NCBI RefSeq assembly: GCF_000189395.1
Contig: NZ_AEPB01000022.1
Location: 1 to 64,000, forward strand
DNA length: 64,000 nt
Direction of reading: 5' to 3'
From: Planococcus donghaensis MPA1U2
GTDB lineage: Bacteria; Bacillota; Bacilli; Bacillales_A; Planococcaceae
A model generated the notes under the pieces. It saw nothing but the letters and a program-made list of their open reading frames with translations, was not told the origin of the DNA and ran no database searches. Shown in pieces: positions 37,971 through 47,927 of the stretch (its first letter is position 1; every line of letters begins with the position of its first letter). The position numbers and the translations under genes are program-made.

Positions 37971-38953
37971 TGGCTATTATGTCTTATATAGATGCCATCA
38001 CGCTTGCCATGAAAGAAGAAATGGAGCGTGACGAAAACGTCTTTGTTCTCGGAGAAGACGTTGGTAAAAAAGGTGGAGTTTTTAAAGCGACTCAAGGCCT
38101 GTATGATCAATTTGGAGAAGATCGCGTATTAGATACACCACTTGCGGAATCAGCAATTGCTGGTGTCGGAATTGGAGCTGCGATGTATGGTTTACGTCCG
38201 ATTGCAGAAATGCAATTTGCGGATTTTATTATGCCTGCTGTAAACCAAATTATTTCTGAAGCTTCCCGTATTCGTTACCGTTCAAACAACGACTGGAGCT
38301 GTCCTATTGTTTTTCGCGCACCATTTGGCGGCGGTGTTCACGGGGCTCTTTATCATTCACAGTCTGTAGAAGCGGTATTTGCAAACCAGCCTGGATTGAA
38401 AATTGTAATCCCGTCTACACCATATGATGCGAAAGGTCTTCTAAAAGCAGCAATTCGCGACGAAGATCCGGTCATGTTCTTTGAACATAAACGTGCATAT
38501 CGTCTGATTAAAGGAGAAGTGCCAGAAGAAGATTACACAATTGAAATCGGTAAAGCAGACGTGAAACGCGAAGGTGAAGATATTACAGTTATCACTTACG
38601 GTTTAGCAGTTCACTTTGCGCTTCAAGCAGCAGAACGTTTAGCTGAAGATGGTATTTCTGCGCATGTTTTAGACTTACGCACAATTTATCCATTGGATAA
38701 AGAAGGTATTATCGAAGCTGCGAAGAAAACAGGTAAAGTGCTTTTAGTGACAGAAGATAACAAAGAAGGAAGCATCATCGGAGAAGTAGCAGCGATTATC
38801 GCTGAAAACTGCCTATTCGACTTAGACGCTCCTATTAAACGTCTAGCTGGACCCGATATTCCAGCAATGGCATACGCACCAACTATGGAAAAATTCTTCA
38901 TGATCAACCCAGACAAAGTAGAAAAAGCAATGAAAGAACTAGCAGAGTTTTAA
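37970..38953 (+). CDS. bkdAB: Branched-chain 2-oxo-acid dehydrogenase E1 beta
   Basis: 327 residues. Transketolase-like pyrimidine-binding domain with VLGEDVGKKGGVFKATQGL and the conserved DTPLAESAIAGVGIGAAMYG, then the C-terminal domain with VTYGLAVHFALQAAERL-like block and HVLDLRTIYPLD. TAATG overlap with bkdAA and GGAGGAGACG upstream indicate coupling. Forms the alpha2beta2 E1 with BkdAA. Confidence 0.95.
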   Translation: MAIMSYIDAITLAMKEEMERDENVFVLGEDVGKKGGVFKATQGLYDQFGEDRVLDTPLAESAIAGVGIGAAMYGLRPIAEMQFADFIMPAVNQIISEASRIRYRSNNDWSCPIVFRAPFGGGVHGALYHSQSVEAVFANQPGLKIVIPSTPYDAKGLLKAAIRDEDPVMFFEHKRAYRLIKGEVPEEDYTIEIGKADVKREGEDITVITYGLAVHFALQAAERLAEDGISAHVLDLRTIYPLDKEGIIEAAKKTGKVLLVTEDNKEGSIIGEVAAIIAENCLFDLDAPIKRLAGPDIPAMAYAPTMEKFFMINPDKVEKAMKELAEF

Positions 38954-38960
38954 AAAGAAA

Positions 38961-39202
38961 AGTTGAACCGGCCGCTCAGCTCCGACAGGCATAAGACGCA
39001 CTGGCGAAGCGGCGCTCTTTGCCGCACAGCCAGAGTGGCTTATGACCCGAGGAGTTGGCCGGTAAAGCTAGACAAAAAGAAAGTTGAACCGGCCGCCCAG
39101 CTCCGACAGGCATAAGACGCACTGGCGAAGCGGCGCTTTTTGCCGCCCAGCCAGGGAGGCTTATGACCCGAGGAGTTGGCCGGTTAAGCTAGACAAAAAA
39201 AG
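38961..39202. repeat. Two tandem copies of a 121-bp palindromic intergenic repeat
   Basis: Copy 1 is 38961-39081 and copy 2 is 39082-39202, nearly identical, both running from AGTTGAACCGGCC to GGCCGGT(T)AAGCTAGACAAA. Each can fold over its whole length: ACCGGCC with GGCCGGT outside, AGCTCC with GGAGTT, GGCATAAG with CTTATG, CACTGGC with GCCAGAGTG, and GCGGC with GCCGC inside. It fills most of the 325-bp gap between bkdAB and bkdB, contains no credible gene, and lies inside the operon. Confidence 0.85.
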
Positions 39203-39247
39203 CGTAAGCGCCCATGTAGATTCGACGGGCATAAGGCGCACTTACAA
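39203..39247. repeat. Partial third copy of the intergenic repeat
   Basis: GCGCCCATGTAGATTCGACG and GGCATAAGGCGCACTTAC resemble the first third of the 121-bp unit but are diverged and stop before the hairpin apex. It ends 15 bp before the bkdB ribosome binding site. Confidence 0.55.
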
Positions 39248-39278
39248 AACCGTTCGATCAAGTAAAGGAGGAAATCCC

Positions 39279-40586
39279 TTGGCTATTGAAAACATAAAAA
39301 TGCCTCAGTTGGGCGAAAGTGTTACAGAAGGAACAATTGAAAAGTGGCTCGTCCAGCCAGGCGACCATGTAAATAAATACGACCCGCTTGCTGAAGTTAA
39401 TACAGATAAAGTAACAGCGGAAGTTCCATCTTCTTTTACAGGAATTATTAAAGAATTGATTGCTTCAGAAGGTGAAACGTTAGCAGTAGGTGAAATCGTT
39501 TGTACGATCGAAGTTGAAGGTGGCGGTTCTAAGCCAGCAGCTGAAGAAAAGCCTGCGACAGAAGAAAAAGCACCAGCAAGTAATAAAGAAGAGGCAAAAA
39601 TTTCTTCAACTCCTGCAAAACCATCTGGAGCAAAAGGACGTTACTCACCAGCTGTGTTGCGTCTAGCTCAAGACAACGACATTGATTTAGCGCAAGTAGA
39701 AGGCTCAGGAAACGAAGGCCGCATCACGCGTAAAGATTTAATGAAATTGATCGACAGCGGCAACATACCAAAAGCTGGAGATGCACCGGCTGCAGATACA
39801 GCTCCCGCTCAACAAGAGCAACCAGCTCAGACTTCAGCTCCTGCTGCACCAAAAGCTGCTTCTGCTCCAATTGAAAGCGCGCCTGGCGATATCGAAATTC
39901 CAGTCTCTGGCGTACGTAAAGCAATTGCGGCGAACATGCTGAAAAGCAAACACGAAGCACCGCATGCATGGATGATGATTGAAGTAGATGTAACAAACCT
40001 AGTTCAATACCGTGATTCCATTAAAGGCGAATTCAAGAAAAAAGAAGGCTTTAACATTACGTATTTCGCATTCTTCGTTAAAGCTGTTTCACAAGCGTTA
40101 AAAGAATTCCCAATGATGAATTCTATGTGGGCTGGCGATAAAATTATCCAGAAAAAAGATATCAATATTTCAATCGCTGTAGCTTCTGATAGTGCACTAT
40201 TTGTTCCGGTTATCAAAAATTCTGATGAAAAATCAGTAAAAGGAATCGGCAAAGAAGTAAACGAACTGGCGCTTAAAGCACGTTCAGGTAAATTGAAGTC
40301 TGCGGATATGCAAGGTGGAACATTTACGGTTAACAACACGGGCTCATTTGGTTCTGTTCAGTCGATGGGGATTATCAATCATCCACAAGCTGCCATTATG
40401 CAAGTCGAGTCAATCGTTAAACGTCCTGTCATTATGGACAACGGAATGATTGCTGCACGTGATATGGTTAACCTTTGTTTATCACTAGATCACCGTGTTC
40501 TTGACGGACTTGTTTGCGGTCAGTTTTTAGCACGTGTTAAAGAAATTTTAGAAAACATGTCAAAAGAAAATACATCTGTTTATTAA
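39279..40586 (+). CDS. bkdB: Branched-chain 2-oxo-acid dehydrogenase E2 (lipoamide acyltransferase)
   Basis: 435 residues. N-terminal lipoyl domain (residues 1-75) with the lipoyl lysine in NTDKVTAEVPS, an Ala/Pro/Glu linker, a peripheral subunit-binding domain (RYSPAVLRLAQDNDIDLAQV), a second Ala/Pro/Gln linker and the acyltransferase domain with catalytic SLDHRVLDGLVCGQFL. TTG 39279 with AAAGGAGGAAAT upstream is the start; the in-frame extension back to 39084 is translated repeat DNA. Lipoate would come via LipM/GcvH. Confidence 0.94.
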   Translation: MAIENIKMPQLGESVTEGTIEKWLVQPGDHVNKYDPLAEVNTDKVTAEVPSSFTGIIKELIASEGETLAVGEIVCTIEVEGGGSKPAAEEKPATEEKAPASNKEEAKISSTPAKPSGAKGRYSPAVLRLAQDNDIDLAQVEGSGNEGRITRKDLMKLIDSGNIPKAGDAPAADTAPAQQEQPAQTSAPAAPKAASAPIESAPGDIEIPVSGVRKAIAANMLKSKHEAPHAWMMIEVDVTNLVQYRDSIKGEFKKKEGFNITYFAFFVKAVSQALKEFPMMNSMWAGDKIIQKKDINISIAVASDSALFVPVIKNSDEKSVKGIGKEVNELALKARSGKLKSADMQGGTFTVNNTGSFGSVQSMGIINHPQAAIMQVESIVKRPVIMDNGMIAARDMVNLCLSLDHRVLDGLVCGQFLARVKEILENMSKENTSVY

Positions 40587-40587
40587 G

Positions 40588-40623
40588 AAAAGCTGGAGTC
40601 TTCGGACTTCAAGCTTTTTTTTC
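40588..40623 (+). terminator. Terminator of the bkd operon
   Basis: AAAAGCTGGAGTC, a TTCG tetraloop and GACTTCAAGCTT, followed by T8, directly after bkdB. Confidence 0.85.
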
Positions 40624-40683
40624 TTTAATGTCTGCGCCTAGTCGGGTAAAATGAAAGTAGATAGCCTTTAAGGAGGGAATAGT

Positions 40684-42378
40684 TTGACAATCGAATCGAT
40701 GAAAAACACAAAATTTCCAACTCATACATATAGTGAATGGCAACAAGCAGCTGAAAAAGCGATTAAAGGAAAGCCTTTTGAAGAAACTTTGAAAACGCCT
40801 ACAATTGAAGATGTCACGCTTGAACCTTTATATACAAAAGATATGCTCGATGGATTGGGTAGCTATGTACCTGCTCAAGTAGCAGCTATACAACATGGCA
40901 AGCATCAATCGAGTTGGCTCGTGTCTCAAGAAGTGACAGCAGACTCTGCAGCAGAATACTTGAACTTAATGAAAGACGATCTTTCCCGTGGAAATGAAAC
41001 TGTCGTTTATTCTGGTTTCCGAAAATTTGAATGGACAGACGAACAACTAAATGAATTGGCTCAACTCCTTGTAGACTACCCACTTTACTTTAAATTGTCG
41101 GGAGATGACCAAGATGTGCTGCGAGTGTTTGATTTTATCGCGCCAGAAAAACTTGCCCAGTTACAAGGGGTTATTTTTTCAGAAGAACCCGTTAACGCAC
41201 CAGAAAACGTGCGTACACAACTAGTAGATACCATTCCGATACATCACGCTGGCGGAACAGCGGTACATGAACTAGGAGTCGCACTGAGTATTTTGTCAGA
41301 ACAAATGGTTGATGTGAACTTTACTGAAAGCGCTAAAAATACATGGATTCGTTTTGCAGTAGACACGCAATTTTTCCAAGAAATTGCTAAATTGCGCGCA
41401 TTCCGCGTATTGTGGCAAACTTTTTGTTCTGCCTACGGAGGTGAAACGCCGACGCTTCCAATATATACAGAAACCTCTGTTCGTTCATATTCGAAGCTTG
41501 ATCCTTATGTCAATTTGTTACGCGCAGGAAACTCAACGTTTGCAGCAGTTCTTGGTGGGACAGATGCGCATACGGTTCATCCGCATGACTTTTTAACAGA
41601 GCCCGATTTATCAAGTCGACGCATTGCGCGTAATGTGCAGCTCGTGATAAAAGAAGAAGCACATGTATCGCATGTAGTAGACCCTTCTGCAGGATCTTAT
41701 TTTATCGAAACATTAACGAAAGAATATGTTGAAGCAGCATGGAATTATTTCTTGGAAATCGAAAATATTGGTGGCTATTCTGAAGCTGTTAAATCTGGGT
41801 GGCTGACAGACGATATTCAAGCAAAATGGATCGAGCGAGAAAAAAATGTAGCAACACGTAAACAATCGCTTATTGGCACAAATATTTATGCGAATCCACA
41901 AGAAACCGTAAAAAATATTAAAACAGATGATGGTCACATCGAATATATGACAGCCAAACGATTAGCGACGCCTTTTGAAAAGCTTCGTGCACAAAGCAAA
42001 GCGACAAACTTAAAATCTGCAATTATTTTAGTGGAACCGTTAAAAAATATAAAAGCTCAAGTGGATTTTGTATCTGGATTTCTTGCAGTTGGCGGAGTTG
42101 AAGCGAAAGTAAGTGGACATTTGCAGACAGCTGAAGAAATCAATCAGTTTTTAGCAAATGAAAACCTGGACTATGCCGTACTATGCGGATCGAAAGAAGC
42201 TATCGCTAACTTGGTTCCAAAATTAAATACGCAAGTAAACATTGATCTTGCCGGTAAATACCCGAAAGAACAATTAGCCGAATGGCAACAATTCGGTATT
42301 AAAGACACAATCTATTCGGGTAAACACATCACTTCTAAGCTTGAGAAAATTCTTGCATTAGGAAAGGAGGCGCAATAA
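40684..42378 (+). CDS. mutA: Methylmalonyl-CoA mutase small subunit
   Basis: 564 residues, homologous to MutB over the TIM-barrel domain ([41 protein letters not shown]) but with a degenerate C-terminal cobalamin-type domain that lacks the DxHxxG histidine. It is the non-catalytic partner of the heterodimer. TTG 40684 has AAGGAGGGAATAG upstream. The TAATG overlap with mutB couples the two. It starts a new unit after the bkd terminator. Confidence 0.92.
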   Translation: MTIESMKNTKFPTHTYSEWQQAAEKAIKGKPFEETLKTPTIEDVTLEPLYTKDMLDGLGSYVPAQVAAIQHGKHQSSWLVSQEVTADSAAEYLNLMKDDLSRGNETVVYSGFRKFEWTDEQLNELAQLLVDYPLYFKLSGDDQDVLRVFDFIAPEKLAQLQGVIFSEEPVNAPENVRTQLVDTIPIHHAGGTAVHELGVALSILSEQMVDVNFTESAKNTWIRFAVDTQFFQEIAKLRAFRVLWQTFCSAYGGETPTLPIYTETSVRSYSKLDPYVNLLRAGNSTFAAVLGGTDAHTVHPHDFLTEPDLSSRRIARNVQLVIKEEAHVSHVVDPSAGSYFIETLTKEYVEAAWNYFLEIENIGGYSEAVKSGWLTDDIQAKWIEREKNVATRKQSLIGTNIYANPQETVKNIKTDDGHIEYMTAKRLATPFEKLRAQSKATNLKSAIILVEPLKNIKAQVDFVSGFLAVGGVEAKVSGHLQTAEEINQFLANENLDYAVLCGSKEAIANLVPKLNTQVNIDLAGKYPKEQLAEWQQFGIKDTIYSGKHITSKLEKILALGKEAQ

Positions 42379-44525
42379 TGACTAAGCCCGATTTTTCCAA
42401 AATAACGTTAACTGATTTAGCTACTGCAACAAAATCATTTGAACACAAAAATGCTTTCACGACAAATGAAGGCATCGACATTAAGCAAATCTATACAAAA
42501 GACGATACTGAATTTCTAGAAGAAAGTATGCCAGGATTTGCGCCTAATTTACGTGGACCTTATCCGACAATGTACGTATCACGGCCATGGACGGTGCGCC
42601 AATATGCGGGATTTTCAACAGCAGAAGAAAGTAACGCTTTTTATCGCCGCAATTTAGCGATGGGACAAAAGGGTTTGTCCGTGGCATTCGATTTAGCGAC
42701 GCATCGCGGCTATGATTCAGATCATGAACGAGTAGTAGGCGATGTTGGGAAAGCTGGCGTTGCTATTGATAGTGTGGAAGATATGAAAATTTTGTTTGAT
42801 GGCATTCCGTTAGATCAAATGTCAGTTTCTATGACAATGAACGGTGCGGTTGTGCCAATTATGGCATTCTTTATCGTAGCGGCTGAGGAACAAGGAGTAT
42901 CTCCAGACAAGTTGGCAGGAACAATTCAAAACGATATTTTAAAAGAATATATGGTTCGCAACACATATATTTATCCACCGGCCATGTCGATGCAAATCAT
43001 TGCGGATATTTTTAAATACACATCCACTCATATGCCGAAATTCAACTCAATTTCAATTTCGGGTTACCATATTCAAGAAGCAGGAGCAACAGCAGACCTC
43101 GAGTTAGCTTATACACTTGCAGATGGCTTAGAATACGTCCGAACAGGTCTTGCAGCAGGGATTGATATTGATCATTTTGCACCGCGCTTATCGTTCTTCT
43201 GGGGCATTGGGATGAACTATTTCATGGAAGTTGCCAAAATGCGTGCAGGACGTGAAATTTGGGCGAAAATGATGAAGACATTCGATCCGAAAAATGACAA
43301 AGCCCTTGCTTTACGAACGCATTCACAAACATCGGGCTGGAGTTTAACCGAGCAAGATCCATTTAATAACGTTACGCGCACGTTAATTGAAGCAAATGCA
43401 GCAGCTATGGGTCATACGCAATCACTTCATACCAATGCACTTGACGAAGCAATTGCGTTGCCAACTGATTTTTCAGCACGAATTGCACGTAACACGCAAT
43501 TATTTCTTCAAGAAGAAACCATGATGACGAATGTGATTGACCCGTGGGGTGGATCGTATTATGTCGAATCACTAACAAAAGAGTTGGTAGATAAAGCGTG
43601 GGAATTGATCGAAGAAGTTGAAGAACTTGGCGGCATGGCAAAAGCAATTGAAACGGGCTTACCAAAAATGCGTATTGAAGAAGCTGCAGCGAAAAAACAA
43701 GCGCAAATCGACTCAAATGAAGAAACCATTATCGGTGTGAACCGATACCGTTTAGATCAAGAAGATCCGATTGATATTTTAAATATTGATAATACGATGG
43801 TTCGTAAAACACAAATCGAACGCTTAGAGCACATGAAAGCCAATCGAGATAACGAAAAAGTGGCAGCTGCGCTAGAAAAATTAACACAAGCCGCACAAAG
43901 TGGAAAAGATAATATTTTAGCTTATGCTATTGAAGCAGCCCGTTTCCGAGCATCTCTTGGCGAAATCTCCGATGCTATTGAAAAAGCATCTGGAAGACAT
44001 AAGGCGGTGATTCGTTCAGTGAGTGGCGTTTATAGTTCGAATTTCTCTAATCAGCAAGAAATGGAAATCGTGAAAGAAATGACCGAAGACTTTATCGAAA
44101 ACGAAGGACGTCGTCCACGTATTTTGATTGCGAAAATGGGTCAAGATGGTCATGATCGCGGAGCAAAAGTCATTGCGACGGCATTTGCGGACTTGGGCTT
44201 TGACGTGGATATTGGACCGTTGTTCCAAACACCTGCAGAAACAGCTCAGCAAGCAGTGGAAAATGATGTGCATGTTATTGGCGTGAGCTCACTAGCGGCA
44301 GGTCACATGACACTAGTGCCAGACTTAAAAGCAGAACTTGCAAAAATTGGTCGAGAAGATATATTGATTGTGGTGGGTGGGGTTATTCCTGCACAAGACT
44401 ACGAGTTTTTACGTAATAATGGAGCGAGTGCTATTTTTGGTCCAGGTACAGTAATTCCCGTTGCTGCACAGAAAGTAATTGAAGAAATCTATGTGCAACT
44501 TGGTTATGAGGAAGTGGCAGACTGA
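42378..44525 (+). CDS. mutB: Methylmalonyl-CoA mutase large (catalytic) subunit
   Basis: Adenosylcobalamin-dependent isomerisation of (R)-methylmalonyl-CoA to succinyl-CoA. 715 residues. Substrate-channel block [20 protein letters not shown] near 73-92, barrel residues [14 protein letters not shown] ([15 protein letters not shown]) and [12 protein letters not shown]. The B12 domain has the base-off motif [12 protein letters not shown] near 590 and [18 protein letters not shown]. Followed by meaB with a 1-bp overlap. With bcd/bkd and mce/pccB it completes Val/Ile to succinyl-CoA. Confidence 0.96.
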   Translation: MTKPDFSKITLTDLATATKSFEHKNAFTTNEGIDIKQIYTKDDTEFLEESMPGFAPNLRGPYPTMYVSRPWTVRQYAGFSTAEESNAFYRRNLAMGQKGLSVAFDLATHRGYDSDHERVVGDVGKAGVAIDSVEDMKILFDGIPLDQMSVSMTMNGAVVPIMAFFIVAAEEQGVSPDKLAGTIQNDILKEYMVRNTYIYPPAMSMQIIADIFKYTSTHMPKFNSISISGYHIQEAGATADLELAYTLADGLEYVRTGLAAGIDIDHFAPRLSFFWGIGMNYFMEVAKMRAGREIWAKMMKTFDPKNDKALALRTHSQTSGWSLTEQDPFNNVTRTLIEANAAAMGHTQSLHTNALDEAIALPTDFSARIARNTQLFLQEETMMTNVIDPWGGSYYVESLTKELVDKAWELIEEVEELGGMAKAIETGLPKMRIEEAAAKKQAQIDSNEETIIGVNRYRLDQEDPIDILNIDNTMVRKTQIERLEHMKANRDNEKVAAALEKLTQAAQSGKDNILAYAIEAARFRASLGEISDAIEKASGRHKAVIRSVSGVYSSNFSNQQEMEIVKEMTEDFIENEGRRPRILIAKMGQDGHDRGAKVIATAFADLGFDVDIGPLFQTPAETAQQAVENDVHVIGVSSLAAGHMTLVPDLKAELAKIGREDILIVVGGVIPAQDYEFLRNNGASAIFGPGTVIPVAAQKVIEEIYVQLGYEEVAD

Positions 44526-45592
44526 TGAGCCACGAAAAAAACTCCAGGCGTGTAATGGAAGGTGTTCATGAAGCGCATGATGGCATGAAAACTTTGCCAC
44601 GGAAAAAGTTTAAAAAACCCGATTCCGGTAAACTGGATATTCAAGAAATTGCAAAAGGGGTCAAAAGTGGATCGCGTTTATATCTGGGAAAAGCAATAAC
44701 TTTACTAGAAAGTTCAAATCCTGAACACAAACAAAATGGCCAAGAACTATTAAATCAATTACTGCCTGACACGGGTAATAGTTTACGTCTTGGTATAACC
44801 GGTGTACCAGGAGCGGGGAAAAGTACGTTTATTGAAACCTTTGGTGAAATGTTAACGAGTCTTGGTCATCGGGTAGCAGTGCTAGCGATTGATCCAAGCT
44901 CTTCACTAACGGGTGGCAGTATACTAGGCGACAAAACCCGTATGGAGCAGCTTGCACGTAACCCGAAAGCTTTTATCAGGCCCTCACCAACTGCCGGGAC
45001 ACTCGGTGGTGTGCATAAGAAAACGCGTGAAACAATGTTGCTGTGTGAAGCAGCGGGATATGATATTATTTTGGTGGAAACAGTAGGTGTCGGTCAAAGT
45101 GAAACTTTAGTACGTGGTATGGTCGACATGTTCCTGTTGCTTGTTTTAACAGGAGCTGGTGACGAACTGCAAGGCATGAAAAAAGGAATATTAGAATTAG
45201 CAGATGCGATTGTAGTTCATAAAGCAGACGGCGAAAACGCACGTTTAGCGAAAAAAACCGTTGCGGAATACAAACAAATGCTGCATTTTCTACAACCTGC
45301 GACAGAAAGCTGGACGACTAAACCGATTGCTGCTTCTTCTATTGATAGTACCGGCATACCTGATGTTTGGGAGCTGATTCAAGAGTTTGAAACGGCAGTA
45401 AAAGCGAGTGGATACTGGAAAAAACGCCGACAGGAACAGACAAAAGATTGGTTCCGCTCCATGATTACAGATGAGCTTCATAGCCGCTTTTTTGATGATG
45501 CCAGTCGTAGAGAGCTGGTTAAAGTACTAGAAAAACAAGTGCTTGATGACGAGTTGACAGTAGCTCAAGCGATTGTGCGACTTTTTGAGTAG
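44525..45592 (+). CDS. meaB: Methylmalonyl-CoA mutase-associated GTPase MeaB
   Basis: G3E-family GTPase chaperone that guards cofactor loading of the mutase (older name ArgK). 355 residues. Walker A GVPGAGKSTFIE near 91-102, the switch and magnesium segment AIDPSSSLTGGSILGDKTRM, and DIILVETVGVGQSE. HKADGEN replaces NKxD, as is common in this family. A 40-residue basic N-terminal tail precedes the domain. Overlaps mutB by 1 bp. Confidence 0.93.
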   Translation: MSHEKNSRRVMEGVHEAHDGMKTLPRKKFKKPDSGKLDIQEIAKGVKSGSRLYLGKAITLLESSNPEHKQNGQELLNQLLPDTGNSLRLGITGVPGAGKSTFIETFGEMLTSLGHRVAVLAIDPSSSLTGGSILGDKTRMEQLARNPKAFIRPSPTAGTLGGVHKKTRETMLLCEAAGYDIILVETVGVGQSETLVRGMVDMFLLLVLTGAGDELQGMKKGILELADAIVVHKADGENARLAKKTVAEYKQMLHFLQPATESWTTKPIAASSIDSTGIPDVWELIQEFETAVKASGYWKKRRQEQTKDWFRSMITDELHSRFFDDASRRELVKVLEKQVLDDELTVAQAIVRLFE

Positions 45593-45657
45593 GCTTTTTT
45601 GCAAGTCTGCTAAACACCTGCTATGATTAAGAAAGCACTAATAAGGAGTGGTATTTG

Positions 45658-46098
45658 ATGAGCATGGACTTTAACTTCCTGATGAATGATATAGCTACAC
45701 AAGCGCGCCAGGAATTGATTGATGGTGGATATACACAGTTGGAAACAGCTGAAGATGTGAACGAAGCTTTAACTAAAGAAGGAACGAGCTTAGTAATGAT
45801 TAACTCTGTATGTGGATGTGCCGGCGGTATTGCTCGTCCAGCTGCATTGCATTCGATTCATTACGACAAACGCCCAGATAACTTGTTTACGGTTTTTGCC
45901 GGACAAGATAAAGAAGCAACTGCTCAAGCACGTGCAATTTTTGGTGATGATCACTTACCATCTTCGCCGTCTTTCGTTTTCTTAAAAGATGGAAAAATGG
46001 TTGATGAAATTGGTCGTCACGAAATTGAAGGTCATGATCCAATGTCTGTTATTACACATATTCAAGCAATTTTCGAACAGCATTGCGACGAAGTTTAA
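45658..46098 (+). CDS. brxB: Bacilliredoxin (BrxA/BrxB, YphP/YqiW family)
   Basis: 146-residue thioredoxin-like protein that removes bacillithiol from mixed disulphides. The family CGC active site is present in [15 protein letters not shown] (near 51-65). [23 protein letters not shown] is the DUF1094 core. ATG 45658 has AAGGAG nine bases upstream. B. subtilis yqiW (brxB) occupies the same place before yqjA, which supports B over A. Terminator follows. Confidence 0.93.
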   Translation: MSMDFNFLMNDIATQARQELIDGGYTQLETAEDVNEALTKEGTSLVMINSVCGCAGGIARPAALHSIHYDKRPDNLFTVFAGQDKEATAQARAIFGDDHLPSSPSFVFLKDGKMVDEIGRHEIEGHDPMSVITHIQAIFEQHCDEV

Positions 46099-46102
46099 CA
46101 AG

Positions 46103-46130
46103 AAATGCCTCTTAATAGGGGCATTTTTTT
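46103..46130 (+). terminator. Terminator after brxB
   Basis: AAATGCCTC (46103-46111) pairs with GGGGCATTT (46118-46126, one wobble); the arm runs into T7. Confidence 0.85.
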
Positions 46131-46153
46131 CATGTCAATAGTTGGAGGGGACA

Positions 46154-47146
46154 ATGAAACTGAATTTAAAGCCATTTTCAATTGGGTATCGCACAATGAA
46201 AACCGCGTTAGGTGTAGCAATAGCTATTTATTTAGCGCAATTGTTGCAACTCGATTATTATGTATCTGCCGGAATTTTGACGATTCTTTGCATTCAACCC
46301 ACAAAGAAAAAATCAATTCGTGCGGCGTTTTCTCGTTTTATCGCCAGTTTAATCGGTATTGTTTATGCACTCATCTTTTTTGAAGGAATCGCCTATCACC
46401 CAATTATTATTGGTGTGCTAATTGTTCTTTTTATTCCTTTACTGGTTACTTTACGATTTCAAGATGGGTTCGTCTCGAGCTCCGTTATTTTGATGCATAT
46501 TTACGATGCTAAACAGCTAAGTTTTGACTTGTTAACTAACGAAATAGCTTTAATGGTGATTGGATTTGGTACTGCATTAGCGGTGAATATGTATATGCCG
46601 AGTATCGAGAAAAAACTGGAAAATTATCGCTATGAAATTGAAGGATTGTACGCCTCTATTTTCCGAGAAATTGTCGTTTACTTACGTGAAAGAGACTCGT
46701 TGTGGAGCGGCAAGGAATTGATGGAAGCGAGAAAGTTATTAGAAAAAGCAAAAGCACTTGCCTATCAAGATGTAGAAAATCACATTACGCGTCACGATAA
46801 CAAATACTATCATTATTTCGAAATGCGCGAACAGCAGCTTGAAATTATCGAGCGCATCCTACCAAAAATTACGGCTTTGCCGGCTATTGTCGATCAAACC
46901 GACTTAGTCGCTGATTTTTTAGAAGATTTATCGGAACATGTACACTCAGGCAATACCGCTTATCGTTATATTTCAAAGCTGGATAAAGTAAAAGAAAACT
47001 TTGCCGAGTTGCCTCTTCCTGATAGCCACGAAAAATTCTTAGCAATGGCTGAGTTATATCAAGTCATTCACGAAATGGAAGCCTATCTAGAAATCAAACA
47101 ATCCTACAAAGGGTTTCATACAAGAAAAGCGGAAGTGCCTGTTTAG
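46154..47146 (+). CDS. yqjA: Aromatic acid exporter family membrane protein (YqjA-like)
   Basis: 330 residues. The N-terminal half has four or so transmembrane segments (about 16-33, 40-55, 63-100, 115-140) of the DUF939/ArAE type. The C-terminal half is cytoplasmic and helical, charged and coiled-coil-like (residues 150-320). Substrate unknown. ATG 46154 has GGAGGGGACA directly upstream, so the ATG-like frame at 46142 is rejected. The stop is followed at once by a remnant of the intergenic repeat. Confidence 0.85.
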   Translation: MKLNLKPFSIGYRTMKTALGVAIAIYLAQLLQLDYYVSAGILTILCIQPTKKKSIRAAFSRFIASLIGIVYALIFFEGIAYHPIIIGVLIVLFIPLLVTLRFQDGFVSSSVILMHIYDAKQLSFDLLTNEIALMVIGFGTALAVNMYMPSIEKKLENYRYEIEGLYASIFREIVVYLRERDSLWSGKELMEARKLLEKAKALAYQDVENHITRHDNKYYHYFEMREQQLEIIERILPKITALPAIVDQTDLVADFLEDLSEHVHSGNTAYRYISKLDKVKENFAELPLPDSHEKFLAMAELYQVIHEMEAYLEIKQSYKGFHTRKAEVPV

Positions 47147-47149
47147 CTC

Positions 47150-47200
47150 TGACTTATGACCCGAGGAGCTAGCCACTAGAAAAGTGGAAGCAGCCGTTAC
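47150..47200. repeat. Remnant of the 121-bp intergenic repeat
   Basis: GACTTATGACCCGAGGAGCT (47151-47170) followed by AGCC matches the 3' arm of the repeats at 39 kb (CTTATGACCCGAGGAGTTGG). The 5' arm and apex are missing. Confidence 0.6.
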
Positions 47201-47205
47201 AAACT

Positions 47206-47245
47206 AAAAAAGGACATTCCGAATTTTTCGGAATGTCCTTTTTTT
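47206..47245. terminator. Bidirectional terminator between yqjA and prli42
   Basis: AAGGACATTCCGAA (47210-47223) pairs with its complement (47227-47240). T-runs lie on both sides, so it serves the two convergent genes. Confidence 0.88.
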
Positions 47246-47250
47246 ACTTA

Positions 47251-47346
47251 TTAAAGTACAAAGCTCAAGCCAAACATAAAGCTTGATAACAACATAATAG
47301 CAATCATTGCATAAACAATAAACTTACGGAATGCAGCGTTTCTCAT
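47251..47346 (-). CDS. prli42: Prli42-like stressosome-associated membrane miniprotein
   Basis: 31 codons. A basic start MRNAAFRKFIVYAMIAIML leads into one transmembrane helix ending GLSFVL. AAGGAG lies ten bases before ATG 47346 and a terminator follows five bases after the stop. Length, composition and position next to yqjA match Prli42, the Listeria miniprotein that anchors the stressosome to the membrane. Such genes are usually missed by annotation. The family call is by pattern and synteny. Confidence 0.75.
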   Translation of the reverse strand: MRNAAFRKFIVYAMIAIMLLSSFMFGLSFVL

Positions 47347-47513
47347 TAGTGATAAACTCCTTTATCAAACAAATCTATTGAGCAAATCATATCATAGATT
47401 CGTGGGAAATTGAAGAGACACGCTGTAGGTTTCCGAATATTCACGAACAGCTAGAGTTTTTGGCGGCGAATCTGTACAATAAGAGAGAAGTCAAAAAAGG
47501 AAGTGAAAATGGG

Positions 47514-47912
47514 ATGAAAAAAGTAGATCATATCGGAATTGCTGTACGGGATTTGAATGCTGTCCTTCCTTATTACACGGATACGCTCGGCCTCCCACTT
47601 ATGAAAATTGAAGAAGTAGAATCTCAAAAAGTGCGTGTGGCATTTATTGATGCGGGCAACGTCAAATTGGAATTGCTCGAACCAATGGCTGAAGAAAGCG
47701 CTATCTTCAAATTTTTAGAGAAAAAAGGCGAAGGCATTCATCATATTGCTTTTGGAGTCGTTGGCATTGAAGAGCGAATGGAAGAATTACGTGAAAAAGG
47801 TGTACAACTATTAAACGACAAGCCGAAACCTGGAGCTGGTGGAGCAATGGTGGCCTTTTTGCATCCAAAATCATCGAACGGGGTATTATACGAACTTTGT
47901 GAAAAAGAGTGA
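47514..47912 (+). CDS. mce: Methylmalonyl-CoA epimerase
   Basis: Interconverts (S)- and (R)-methylmalonyl-CoA, linking propionyl-CoA carboxylase to the mutase. 132 residues of the glyoxalase/VOC fold. Metal ligands: His in KKVDHIGIAVRDL, His in GEGIHHIAFGV and Glu in GVLYELCEKE. ATG 47514 (MKKVDHIG) fits the family N-terminus; the frame open from 47460 is an extension. Fifteen bp before pccB. Confidence 0.92.
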   Translation: MKKVDHIGIAVRDLNAVLPYYTDTLGLPLMKIEEVESQKVRVAFIDAGNVKLELLEPMAEESAIFKFLEKKGEGIHHIAFGVVGIEERMEELREKGVQLLNDKPKPGAGGAMVAFLHPKSSNGVLYELCEKE

Positions 47913-47927
47913 TTAGGAGTGGGGAAA

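Noticed and set aside
38961..39247. Tandem repeats as a CRISPR array
   Set aside because: Only two full units, no unique spacers between them, and the unit itself is a long hairpin.
39084..39278. In-frame N-terminal extension of bkdB
   Set aside because: It is translated repeat DNA; the lipoyl domain begins at TTG 39279 with a strong ribosome binding site.
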